Below, one piece after another: positions 14,068 through 20,806 of a DNA stretch of 23,039 nt (positions are counted from its first letter, which is position 1; every line of letters begins with the position of its first letter). Where the stretch lies: assembly GCA_035649895.1 (NCBI GenBank), contig DASRIS010000010.1, positions 1 to 23,039 of the forward strand, written 5' to 3'. This DNA is from DASSUC01 sp035649895 (GTDB taxonomy: Bacteria > Actinomycetota > Actinomycetes > Mycobacteriales > Micromonosporaceae). A model generated the notes under the pieces. That model was given only the letters and a program-made list of their open reading frames with translations, did not search any database and was not told where the DNA came from. The position numbers and the translations under genes are program-made.

Positions 14068-14511
14068 GTGACGCAGGACCTGCTGACCATCGGCGAGCTC
14101 GCGCAGCGCAGCGGCGTGGCCGCGTCCGCGCTGCGCTACTACGAGCGGCTCGGGCTGATCCGGGCCACCCGCACCACCGGCAACCAGCGCCGGTACGACC
14201 GCAGCGAGCTGCGCCGGGTGGCGTTCATCCGGGTCGCCGCGCAGGTGGGCGTCTCGCTGGACGAGATCGCCGCGGCCCTGCACTCGCTGCCGGACTCCCG
14301 CACCCCGACCAAGGCCGACTGGGAGCGGCTCTCCCGCGCCTGGAAGGGCCGGCTGGACGCGCAGATCGCGCTGCTGGAGCGGCTGCGCGACCAGCTGACC
14401 AGCTGCATCGGGTGCGGCTGCCTGTCGCTGCGCCGCTGCCAGCTCTACAACCCCGGCGACCGGATGGCCGCGTGGGGGCCCGGCCCGCGGATGCTAGTCG
14501 GCGACGAGTAG
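14068..14511 (+). CDS. soxR: Redox-sensitive transcriptional activator SoxR (MerR family)
   Basis: 147-residue MerR-family regulator. An N-terminal winged helix begins LLTIGELAQRSGVAASALRYYERLGL (about 5-30). A dimerisation helix follows, and then the SoxR-specific [2Fe-2S] ligands CIGCGCLSLRRC (Cys113, 116, 118, 124) followed by YNPGD. The cluster is oxidised by redox-cycling compounds and then activates transcription. In actinobacteria SoxR mainly answers to redox-active secondary metabolites rather than superoxide (established for Streptomyces). GTG 14068 sits 7 nt after a -10-like box. It diverges from the transketolase pair over a shared palindrome and converges on the quinone oxidoreductase with 18 bp of overlap, so those are its likely local targets. 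Confidence 0.95.
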   Translation: MTQDLLTIGELAQRSGVAASALRYYERLGLIRATRTTGNQRRYDRSELRRVAFIRVAAQVGVSLDEIAAALHSLPDSRTPTKADWERLSRAWKGRLDAQIALLERLRDQLTSCIGCGCLSLRRCQLYNPGDRMAAWGPGPRMLVGDE

Positions 14512-15450
14512 CACCTTGCCCAGGTGGTCGCTGGACTCGACGACCTGGTGCGCCAGCGCCGCCTGGGACATTGCCACCCGACGGTCGATGACCGGCCGGA
14601 TCGCGCCGCGCTCGACCAGGGGCCACACCTGCTCGCGTACGCCCTTGACGATCGCGGCCTTCTCCGCCACCGGCCGCGAGCGCAGCGCGGTCGCCGCCAC
14701 CGACGCCCGCTTGGCCAGCAGCGCGCCGAGGTCCAGCTCTGCGGTACGCCCGCCCTGCAGGCCGATGACGACCAGCCGGCCCCCGGTGGCCAGCGCGCGG
14801 ACGTTACGACCGAGGTACGCCGCGCCCATGATGTCGAGGATCATGTCCACGCCGCCCTCGCCCACCTCGGCCACAAAGTCCTGCGTGCGGTAGTCGATGG
14901 TGACGTCCGCACCGAGGTCGCGCAGTGCCGCGTGCTTGGCGGCGCGGGCGGTGGTGAGCACGGTGGCGCCCAGCGCCTTGGCGTACTGGATCGCGAACGT
15001 CCCGATCCCGCTTCCCCCGCCGTGCACCAGCAGCCGCTGCCCGGCGCGCAGGCCGGTCAGGTTGGACCAGACCGTGCACGCCACCTCGGGCAGCGACGCC
15101 GCGTCGACGCGGTCCAGGCCCCGGGGCACCGGCAGCACCTGCCCGGCCGGCACGGCCACCCGCTGGGCGTACCCGCCGCCGGCCAGCAGCGCGCAGACCT
15201 GGTCACCCACCCGCCACCCGGTCACCTCGCCGCCGGTCGCGGCCACCGTGCCTGAGCACTCCAGACCCGGGTACGGCGACGCGCCCGGCGGCGGCTGGTA
15301 GTGCCCCTGCCGTTGCAGCAGGTCGGCGCGGTTGACCGCGGATGCGGCGACGTCGATGAGCACCTCGTCGGCGCCGGGGCTGGGGTCGGGGACCTCGGCC
15401 CAGGTCAGAACCTCAGGGCCGCCCGGTTTCGGGATCGTGATCGCGTACAC
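14494..15450 (-). CDS. NADPH:quinone oxidoreductase, zinc-free MDR family (PIG3/TP53I3-like)
   Basis: 318-residue medium-chain dehydrogenase/reductase. It starts MYAITIPKPGGPEVL, has AVNRADLLQRQGHY typical of PIG3-type quinone reductases (about 38-51), and GLECSGTV. The Rossmann motif appears as VHGGGSGIGTFAIQYAKALGA (about 143-163). The structural and catalytic zinc cysteines of alcohol dehydrogenases are absent. It likely reduces quinones with NADPH. Start is GTG 15450; a TAACGT box lies 7 nt upstream, suggesting a leaderless transcript. The 3' end overlaps soxR convergently by 18 bp. SoxR-controlled quinone reductases are common in actinobacteria, but I see no SoxR palindrome in front of this gene, so control may be indirect or absent. 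Confidence 0.88.
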   Translation of the reverse strand: MYAITIPKPGGPEVLTWAEVPDPSPGADEVLIDVAASAVNRADLLQRQGHYQPPPGASPYPGLECSGTVAATGGEVTGWRVGDQVCALLAGGGYAQRVAVPAGQVLPVPRGLDRVDAASLPEVACTVWSNLTGLRAGQRLLVHGGGSGIGTFAIQYAKALGATVLTTARAAKHAALRDLGADVTIDYRTQDFVAEVGEGGVDMILDIMGAAYLGRNVRALATGGRLVVIGLQGGRTAELDLGALLAKRASVAATALRSRPVAEKAAIVKGVREQVWPLVERGAIRPVIDRRVAMSQAALAHQVVESSDHLGKVLLVAD

Positions 15451-15509
15451 GTGCCTGACGTTAATGCTTCGCCCGGTCCGCGGCTCGTCCGGATATACCC
15501 TCTCGGCCC

Positions 15510-15531
15510 CGGCACCGCCTCCCCGGTGCCG
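15510..15531. other. Hairpin in the QOR/membrane-protein intergenic region
   Basis: CGGCACC (15510-15516) and GGTGCCG (15525-15531) form a 7-bp stem with an 8-nt loop in the 201-bp gap between divergent genes. Its position in a divergent promoter region argues against a terminator; it may be an operator or RNA structure. No other recognisable signal is seen except the ribosome site at about 15641. Confidence 0.3.
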
Positions 15532-15651
15532 TCAGCTGGCCTGGACGGAGAAGGTGTTTGGCCTGATCGGCGCCGGGTAATGCCGGCCGCGTACGGACGA
15601 GCAGTGAACGCCTACAGATGCGTAGGTGGGAAATAGGACCGAGGAGGCACA

Positions 15652-15957
15652 ATGACCGTTCCCACGGGATCCCGGGCGTCCACCGGATACACCGACGCCG
15701 ACGACACCTTCCGCGCCGCGCGCCCGGCGGGTGACGAGACCAAGCCGTCCTGGAAGACCACGGAGCTGTGGGTCTACCTCGCCTCGGTGATCGCGGTGCT
15801 GATCGCCGCGGAGGTCGTGGGTGAGGGCGGCGACGACTACTTCCGCGCCGACCGGGCGTGGTGGTACGTCACCCTGCTGACCATCGGCTACGTGGTCAGC
15901 CGTGGTCTGGCCAAGGCCGGCAGCCGGTCGCGCGACACCGACGTGCGGTCCCGCTAG
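15652..15957 (+). CDS. Small two-helix membrane protein, unknown function
   Basis: 101 residues. A hydrophilic N-terminus of about 35 residues is followed by SWKTTELWVYLASVIAVLIA (first membrane segment, about 33-55), a short acidic loop (EGGDDYFRADRA) and a second segment AWWYVTLLTIGYVVSRGLA (about 70-88), then a basic C-terminal tail. Both ends should face the cytosol by the positive-inside rule. ATG 15652 has GAGGAGG about 5 nt upstream. I recall similar short SWKTTE-W proteins in many actinobacteria, always hypothetical. It is transcribed away from the quinone reductase; no function can be assigned. Confidence 0.75.
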   Translation: MTVPTGSRASTGYTDADDTFRAARPAGDETKPSWKTTELWVYLASVIAVLIAAEVVGEGGDDYFRADRAWWYVTLLTIGYVVSRGLAKAGSRSRDTDVRSR

Positions 15958-15977
15958 CGCTAGCCGCACGGAACCCT

Positions 15978-15992
15978 GGCGCCTGAGGCGCC
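15978..15992 (+). terminator. Hairpin after the small membrane protein
   Basis: GGCGCC-TGA-GGCGCC, 6-bp stem and 3-nt loop, begins 20 bp after the stop codon. There is no T-run. It is a plausible terminator. Confidence 0.45.
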
Positions 15993-16003
15993 GTTCGCAT
16001 GAC

Positions 16004-16075
16004 CCGGCCCCGCCGGCCAACCTGGCATCGCGCTGCCGGGGTGAGCTGGCGGGGCCGGCGACCTGTCGCAGGTCG
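16004..16075 (-). terminator. Two further hairpins between convergent genes
   Basis: CCGGCCCCGCC (16004-16014) pairs perfectly with GGCGGGGCCGG (16048-16058), an 11-bp stem with a 33-nt loop. Directly beside it CGACCTG-TCG-CAGGTCG (16059-16075) forms a 7-bp stem. They lie between the 3' ends of the membrane protein and mhuD genes and could stop transcription from either side. Confidence 0.4.
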
Positions 16076-16079
16076 TGCC

Positions 16080-16159
16080 CCGCCATTGCGTCGGGCCGCT
16101 CTCACGTCGCCCGTTCTCGCGTCGGTCCGTTCTCGCGTTGTAGGCCGGTGCTTGCGTCG
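16080..16159. repeat. Five degenerate tandem repeats, 15-18-bp period
   Basis: Copies start at 16080, 16096, 16111, 16127 and 16145, with consensus near CCGYTCTCGCGTCG. The third and fourth are nearly identical; the first and fifth are weak. They are noncoding, ending 26 bp before the mhuD stop. Arms and spacers are far too short and irregular for a CRISPR array. Confidence 0.5.
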
Positions 16160-16185
16160 TGCCGGGTAGCGGCGTGCCGTGGCGG

Positions 16186-16500
16186 TCAGCCGGCAGCGGT
16201 CGGCCTCGCGTCCTGGACCACCTCGAACTCCAGCAGGCTGGCTCCGGAGGCGACCGGCCGCGCGTCCTGGCCGGCGTGTGCCTGCCGGGCCGGACCGTCC
16301 GACCAGGCCCGGAACGCCTCCTCGCTCTCCCACTTGGTGTAGACGAAGTAGCGGGTCTCCCCAGCCACCGGTCGGAGGAGCTCGAACCCGAGGAAGCCGG
16401 GGGCGCCCTCCACCGCCCCACGCCGGGCTGCGAAGCGCTTCTCAAGCTCTGGGCCTGCGCCTTCGGGGACCTCGATTGCGTTGATCTTCACGACCGCCAT
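16186..16500 (-). CDS. mhuD: MhuD-type heme-degrading monooxygenase (ABM fold)
   Basis: 104-residue antibiotic-biosynthesis-monooxygenase-fold protein, close to the length of Mycobacterium tuberculosis MhuD (Rv3592). It begins MAVVKINAIEVPEGAGPELEKRF, and the three residues essential in MhuD fall at exactly the same positions: Asn7, Trp66 and His75 (heme ligand). The AHAG and SGASLLEFEVV segments also match. MhuD degrades heme to mycobilins and releases iron without carbon monoxide. ATG 16500 is 7 nt after a TAGGGT -10 box (16513-16508), so the transcript is probably leaderless. It stands alone, convergent with the small membrane protein and divergent from a glycosyltransferase; no heme-transport genes are adjacent. 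Confidence 0.9.
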   Translation of the reverse strand: MAVVKINAIEVPEGAGPELEKRFAARRGAVEGAPGFLGFELLRPVAGETRYFVYTKWESEEAFRAWSDGPARQAHAGQDARPVASGASLLEFEVVQDARPTAAG

Positions 16501-16597
16501 GCATCACACCCTATCGAGATGCGCACAAGACTCCCTCCGGTGCGTTGGTGGACATGCATCTTTCCAGGTCAGGAGGTCCAACGAGTGAGCTAAGTCG

Positions 16598-16626
16598 CAG
16601 ACACCGAGGGAATCTGCGCGCATAAT
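16598..16626 (+). promoter_or_regulatory. Candidate promoter for the GT4 gene
   Basis: CAGACA (16598-16603), 17-bp spacer and CATAAT (16621-16626) lie in the 238-bp divergent gap between mhuD and the glycosyltransferase, in locally AT-richer DNA. Nothing else is recognised in this gap. Confidence 0.35.
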
Positions 16627-16738
16627 TGCGATGTTTGCAGAGGCGGCAGAGCCGCGCTGAGCGTCGCGCACCCGGCCTGCACTACACATCGACGTGACCC
16701 GCCGACCCGAGTATGCGTGACGCCCTTCGAGGAGATCG

Positions 16739-18019
16739 ATGACGAACGCGTCCGAAGCCCGTACCGTCGACCGTTCCGGCCCCATCCTGTTGACCGGCAC
16801 CGACCCCTTGACCGGCACCGACCCGCAGCCGCGCAGGCGCAGGCCACGCCTTGCAGTCGTGTCAACCTACTCGCCGCGCCGCTGCGGGATCGCCACCTTC
16901 TCCGAGGACCTGCGTACGGCGTTGGGCGAGGTAGCACCGGACCTCGCCGTCTCCATCTGCGCGGTGGACCGGGACACGCTGGCGCACCCGGACGAGGTCG
17001 ACACGGTCATCCGTACCGACAGCCCGGACGACTACCGCATCGCCGCGCGCCGGATGGCCGCGCTCGGCGTCGACGCGGTGCTGATCCAGCACGAGTACGG
17101 CATCTTCGGCGGCGACGACGGGGCGTATGTGCTGATCCTCGCGGGTGAGCTGAGCCGGCTCGGCGTGCCGTACCTGGTGACCCTGCACACCGTCCTGTCG
17201 CACCCGTCCCCGGGCCAGGCGGCCACGCTGCGCGCGCTGTGTGAAGGCGCCCAGACCGTCACCGTCTTCTCGCCCACCGCAGTCAGGCTGCTAGAGCGCA
17301 ACGACCTGGTGCCGGTGGACCGCATCGTGGTGGTGCCGCACGGCGCGCCAGAGATCCTCTACGCGCCACCCCGCAGCGCGCGCTCCGCGGCACTGGCGCG
17401 GGTGCTGGCCGAGGCGCGCGGTCGCCCGCTGGTCTCCACGTTCGGACTGATCGGCCCCGGTAAGGGCATCGAGACGGCGATCGACGCGCTGGCCGCGGTC
17501 GCCCGCCGCCACCCCGACGTGCTCTACGTGGTGGCCGGGGCGACCCACCCGGAGCAGGTACGCCGGCACGGCGAGCGGTACCGGCACAGCCTGCAGCGGC
17601 GAGTCGCGGAGCTGGGCCTAGCGGAGAACGTCCGGTTCGTCGACGACTTCCTCTCCGAGGCTGACCTGGCCGCCCTGCTCAGGCGTACCGCCGTCTACCT
17701 CACGCCGTACCCCAACCGGGAACAGATCTCGTCCGGCACGCTGACCTTCGCTGTCGCCGCCGGCTGCGCGATCGTGTCGACCGACTACCACTACGCGCGG
17801 GACCTCGTCTCCGCCGAGATGGGGGCGGTGGTCCCGGTGGAGGACCCGCACGCGATCGCGACCGCGCTGAACCGCCTGTTCGGCGATGGCACGCTGCTGT
17901 TCCGGGCCCGCGCCGCGTCGGGCCGCCTCGGCGAGCGGCTGTCCTGGCCGGCGGTGGCCGGGCGGATGCTGTCCCACGTCCGGGCCCTGGCTCCGGCGGG
18001 AGCGCTCGCCCACCGCTGA
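16739..18019 (+). CDS. Family 4 glycosyltransferase (GT-B fold)
   Basis: 426-residue retaining glycosyltransferase. After an unstructured N-terminus of about 35 residues the Rossmann-like acceptor domain begins RLAVVSTYSPRRCGIATFSEDL. HEYGIFGG and LVTLHTVL follow (about 120-155). The C-terminal nucleotide-sugar domain starts at VSTFGLIGPGKGIETAIDAL, with VVAGATHPEQ, and the donor-site region ends TPYPNREQISSGTLTFAVAAG, where the family's acidic donor-contact motif has Gln-Ile instead of a plain E-x7-E. No membrane helix. ATG 16739 has GGAG 4 nt upstream; the start is tentative because the first 35 residues include a perfect six-residue duplication. The acceptor is unknown; it is likely an envelope or storage-glycan enzyme. 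It is monocistronic, ending 74 bp from the convergent hydrolase. Confidence 0.85.
   Translation: MTNASEARTVDRSGPILLTGTDPLTGTDPQPRRRRPRLAVVSTYSPRRCGIATFSEDLRTALGEVAPDLAVSICAVDRDTLAHPDEVDTVIRTDSPDDYRIAARRMAALGVDAVLIQHEYGIFGGDDGAYVLILAGELSRLGVPYLVTLHTVLSHPSPGQAATLRALCEGAQTVTVFSPTAVRLLERNDLVPVDRIVVVPHGAPEILYAPPRSARSAALARVLAEARGRPLVSTFGLIGPGKGIETAIDALAAVARRHPDVLYVVAGATHPEQVRRHGERYRHSLQRRVAELGLAENVRFVDDFLSEADLAALLRRTAVYLTPYPNREQISSGTLTFAVAAGCAIVSTDYHYARDLVSAEMGAVVPVEDPHAIATALNRLFGDGTLLFRARAASGRLGERLSWPAVAGRMLSHVRALAPAGALAHR
16790..16825 (+). repeat. 18-bp tandem duplication in the GT4 N-terminus
   Basis: TTGACCGGCACCGACCC(C/G) occurs twice head to tail (16790-16807 and 16808-16825) with a single difference at the last base. 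It encodes LTGTDP twice. Confidence 0.85.
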
Positions 18020-18093
18020 GACCCTCGTCGTCAGCGGCCACCACCTGTCAACAGGCGCCCGATCAGCTGGCGGCTGGATGCCGCCCGGCCTGG

Positions 18094-19050
18094 TCAGCCG
18101 GCGGGTGGACGCCGCCCGGCGAAGCGGTCGGTGGCCGCGCGGAGGACCTCGGCCATGCCGGGGTGGCCTGCGCCGTGGCCCGCCTCGTCCACGAGCACGA
18201 GCTCGCAGCCGGGCCACGCCTGGGCGAGCTGCCACGCGATGTCGGGTGGGCCGCTCACGTCGAGCCGGCCGTTGACGAGCACCCCCGGGACGCCGGCGAG
18301 GTTGCTGGCATCCCGCAGCAGGGCACCGTCCTCGAACCAGGCCGCGTGCCGCCAGTAGTGCGTGACCAGCCGGGCGAACGCCATACGGAACCGCGGGTCC
18401 GCGTACCGCGGGTCGGGCCGGCGGCCCGGCGCCAGCGAGACGTGGGTGTCCTCCCAGGCGCACCAGTCCCGGGCGGCCTTGTCCCGCACCGCCGGATCGG
18501 GGCCGCCCAGCAGCCGGGCGTACGCGTCAACGAGGCTGCCGTCACGTTCCTCCGCCGGTACGCCGTCGCGGAAGCGGCACCACTCGGCCGGGAAGAGCCG
18601 GCCCATGTCGCGGGTGACCCACTCGACCTCCCGGCGGGTGGTCGTGACGACGCTGAACAGGACGACCTCGCTGACCTGCCCGGGATGGCGCTCGGCGTAG
18701 GCGAGGCCGAGCGTGGAGCCCCAGGACGCGCCGAAGACCAGCCACCGGTCGATGCCCAGGTGGCGCCGCAGCCGCTCGATGTCGGTGAGCAGGTGGTGGG
18801 TCGTGTTGGTGGACAGGTCGACCGCCGGGTCGCTGGCGTGCGGCGTGCTGCGGCCGCAGCCGCGCTGGTCGAAGAGGACGACGCGGTACGCGTCAAGGTC
18901 GAAGTACCGCAGCCACGCCGGGCTGCACCCCGACCCTGGTCCGCCGTGCAGCACGACAGCCGGCTTCCCGTGCGGGTCACCGCGGCTCTCCCAGTAGACG
19001 CGGTTGCCGTCACCCACGTCGAGCAGTCCACGCTCGTACGAATCATCCAC
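18094..19050 (-). CDS. Proline iminopeptidase-like alpha/beta hydrolase (peptidase S33)
   Basis: 318-residue cytosolic hydrolase matching prolyl aminopeptidase in length and motif order: oxyanion loop VVLHGGPGSGCSP (about 32-44), FDQRGCGRSTPH (60-71), nucleophile elbow GASWGSTLGLAY (Ser109), acidic residue Asp264 in VNGRLDVSGP, and His292 in DEAGHGAGHPG. The cap-domain segment WCAWEDTHVSL is also characteristic. It would release N-terminal proline from peptides; other S33 members act on small amides, so specificity is inferred. ATG 19050 lies inside the end of the cyclase gene (8-bp overlap), so the two are one operon and may act on the same amide-type substrate. Confidence 0.87.
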   Translation of the reverse strand: MDDSYERGLLDVGDGNRVYWESRGDPHGKPAVVLHGGPGSGCSPAWLRYFDLDAYRVVLFDQRGCGRSTPHASDPAVDLSTNTTHHLLTDIERLRRHLGIDRWLVFGASWGSTLGLAYAERHPGQVSEVVLFSVVTTTRREVEWVTRDMGRLFPAEWCRFRDGVPAEERDGSLVDAYARLLGGPDPAVRDKAARDWCAWEDTHVSLAPGRRPDPRYADPRFRMAFARLVTHYWRHAAWFEDGALLRDASNLAGVPGVLVNGRLDVSGPPDIAWQLAQAWPGCELVLVDEAGHGAGHPGMAEVLRAATDRFAGRRPPAG

Positions 19051-19699
19051 TGTGGACAGCCACGGCGCGGACAGGGAAGGAGGCCATGCGGCGTACGGGC
19101 GCAGGCAGCACGGTGAGCCGGGCGCCGGTGTCCGGCACCGACTCGAGGTTGGTCAGGTGCTCGACGATCGGGATGTCGGCGCCGAGGAGCCGCTGGTGCG
19201 CGGGGCGCTCGGGATCGGTCGGGTCGTCGATGTTGAGCGAGTCGATGCCGACAAGGGCGGCGTTGGCGTCGATGAGCGCGCCGACGGCGTCGGCGGTCAG
19301 GTGAGGGCAGTCCAGGTCGAGGTAGCGAGGTGTGCCCCAGTGCCGGGCCCAGCCGGTATGCACGAGCACCGCGTGGCCCCACAGCCCCGACAGGTCGCCG
19401 AGGCCTGCTGCCGCCACCTTTGCGTAGCCGACGGCGCGGACCATCGCGATCGGCACGTTGACCAGCCGCTCGAGCGGCAGCTGAGCCAGGTCGGCCCGGT
19501 CGGCGTGGAAGTGGTACGGGGCGTCGAGGTACGTGCCGGTGTTGCCGACCAGCGTCAGCGTCTCGATCTCGAAGGACGCGCCGCTCGCCAGCCGCTCCGC
19601 GGACGCCACGCGGGACGTCATGACCTCCAGCCGCGGGCCAGGCAGGCCCGGATAGGTCGCCATCCCAGCGACGATGTCGTGCGACAGGTCCACGATCAC
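19043..19699 (-). CDS. Cyclase-family protein (kynurenine formamidase/isatin hydrolase superfamily), atypical metal site
   Basis: 218-residue member of the putative cyclase family (KynB-like). It begins MIVDLSHDIVAGMATYPGLPGP, as the family does. The metal-binding HxGTHxDxPxH motif reads NTGTYLDAPYH: Asn53 and Tyr57 replace two histidines, while Asp59 and His63 remain. I recall a recurring subfamily with GNTGTYLD, so this is probably a lineage trait rather than damage, but manganese/zinc hydrolysis as in KynB cannot be assumed. GTG 19699 lies 6 nt after a TAGGCT -10 box (19711-19706), suggesting a leaderless mRNA. It is first gene of a two-gene leftward operon with the iminopeptidase-like hydrolase. 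Confidence 0.82.
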   Translation of the reverse strand: MIVDLSHDIVAGMATYPGLPGPRLEVMTSRVASAERLASGASFEIETLTLVGNTGTYLDAPYHFHADRADLAQLPLERLVNVPIAMVRAVGYAKVAAAGLGDLSGLWGHAVLVHTGWARHWGTPRYLDLDCPHLTADAVGALIDANAALVGIDSLNIDDPTDPERPAHQRLLGADIPIVEHLTNLESVPDTGARLTVLPAPVRRMASFPVRAVAVHSG

Positions 19700-19705
19700 C
19701 GCCCG

Positions 19706-19711
19706 AGCCTA
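19706..19711 (-). promoter_or_regulatory. TAGGCT -10 box for the cyclase/iminopeptidase operon
   Basis: The minus-strand hexamer TAGGCT is followed by 6 nt and then the GTG start, a typical leaderless arrangement. A matching -35 is not clear. Confidence 0.45.
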
Positions 19712-20000
19712 GTGAGCAAGACGGCGACCGACCCGATACAGACACTTAAACGACACACCGGTCCGGGTACGTGACTCGCCATGGACCGCAAGTCATGTAA
19801 AGCTACCAGTGAGTGAGCGGGTGGCAGCTCTGAGTCTGAGCCGCTGACAAGTGCTCGATAGGCGAAGGTACTGCTGCGCTTGACGTCGTGGGATCTGGCA
19901 AACTGGTGCGGGGGTGACGACGCGCCTGCGTGCTCGCTCCCTTACGATGCATTCAGGCCCAGCGCTTGACGTGTATGGATCGGCAATGCTTCCGCACCAA
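19712..20000. other. Gene-free region upstream of tRNA-Ser
   Basis: About 290 bp without a credible gene. TTGACG occurs at 19880-19885 and again at 19966-19971; either could be the -35 of the tRNA promoter, but the -10 partners (CTGGTG at 17-bp spacing from the first, nothing clear for the second) are poor. Confidence 0.4.
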
Positions 20001-20089
20001 GGAGGGCTCGCCTAGTGGCCGATGGCGGCGGTCTTGAAAACCGCTAGAGCGCGTGAGCGTTCTCGTGGGTTCGAATCCCACGCCCTCCG
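20001..20089 (+). tRNA. tRNA-Ser (anticodon UGA)
   Basis: Acceptor stem GGAGGGC (20001-20007) pairs with GCCCTCC (20082-20088), with discriminator G at 20089. The anticodon stem GCGGT/ACCGC encloses the loop CTTGAAA with anticodon TGA at 20035-20037. A long variable arm (GCGTGAGCGTTCTC region) marks it as a class II serine tRNA, and GGGTTCGAATCCC forms the T arm. CCA is not encoded. Confidence 0.96.
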
Positions 20090-20105
20090 CTATCGCTAGC
20101 GGAAA

Positions 20106-20123
20106 CCGCGCTGACCAGCGCGG
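20106..20123 (+). terminator. Hairpin terminator after tRNA-Ser
   Basis: CCGCGCT (20106-20112), loop GACC, AGCGCGG (20117-20123): perfect 7-bp stem starting 17 nt after the tRNA end. Confidence 0.5.
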
Positions 20124-20806
20124 ATGGCTGCCAGTTGGGATCCTGGTTCCGATCTCACTCGGTCCCATCGCGATCTGGTGGGGCCCACGCGCTGTGCCGG
20201 ATGTGCATCGGCGGAGCGCGACCGCTCTACCCGCCGTACGGTGACAGGCGGCCTGTCGACGTTGCTGTCCCATCGTTTCGCGGGCCTGCACGCACACCGG
20301 AGTGCGGGCGAGCACTCGCCGCGTTGCCGCATCGGTTGCTGTAACGCACTGGTGTGCTACATCGCTGTGCGAGGCGGGCATGCCTCTGTAGCCCGGTAGG
20401 TCCACCAGCGAACCGTGCATGGCGGGAACTGGCTTGCGCTGCCGATGCATTCCTTGGTGGGCGAACTATGCGCTATTTGTGCGCATATGCGAGGAATCTC
20501 CCCGATCGTGAGGGGTACTACCGCATCTCCGAGGAGGGCCACGTCCGGCGCTGGTACTCGACCTGCCGGGACGCGACCGGGTGCGACTTGGGGCGATGGC
20601 TTGCCACTCGTCCATCGAGGTCGCGCCATCGCTCGGCGGCTGCGAGTTGGGTTCTCGGTTCACCGACGAAGGCATGCCGGCCGGCCGCTCGTCCGCTCGG
20701 ACCTGTGCGAAGCGCAGCGGTGGTCGCCGTGTCTGGCCCGGGACACGCGTAGCTTCGCATGCTGGCCCTAACCGTTCTTGTCGGTGCAACCAGGCAGACT
20801 GAGGGC
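20124..20806. other. About 680 bp with no credible gene, at the island boundary
   Basis: Open frames occur on both strands, but none shows family features, a good start, or steady codon bias. One weak resemblance is a short GYYRISEEGHVRRWY peptide (about 20515-20560), similar to the NUMOD4 motif of homing endonucleases but too short to call. An inverted repeat TATGCGC-TATTTGT-GCGCATA lies at 20467-20487 in AT-rich surroundings. The stretch may be degraded sequence left by insertion next to the tRNA. Confidence 0.4.

Noticed and set aside
15451..15651. SoxR operator in front of the quinone oxidoreductase
   Set aside because: No dyad like 14029-14046 is present; the only inverted repeat (15510-15531) has an unrelated sequence and an 8-nt loop.
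16080..16159. CRISPR array
   Set aside because: Repeats are about 14 bp, degenerate and separated by 1-4 bp; no spacers or cas genes.
19953..20450. Minus-strand open frame encoding a GVGFEPTRTLTRSSGFQ-type peptide
   Set aside because: This is the antisense of tRNA-Ser, a well-known source of spurious protein annotations.
20354..20752. Possible homing-endonuclease-like small protein (GYYRISEEGHVRRWY)
   Set aside because: Resemblance to NUMOD4 is limited to about 15 residues, the remainder is low-complexity, and there is no convincing start or ribosome site.
20759..20806. Upstream ATG start for the methyltransferase
   Set aside because: No ribosome site, and the added residues do not resemble the family N-terminus; GTG 20807 gives the expected length.
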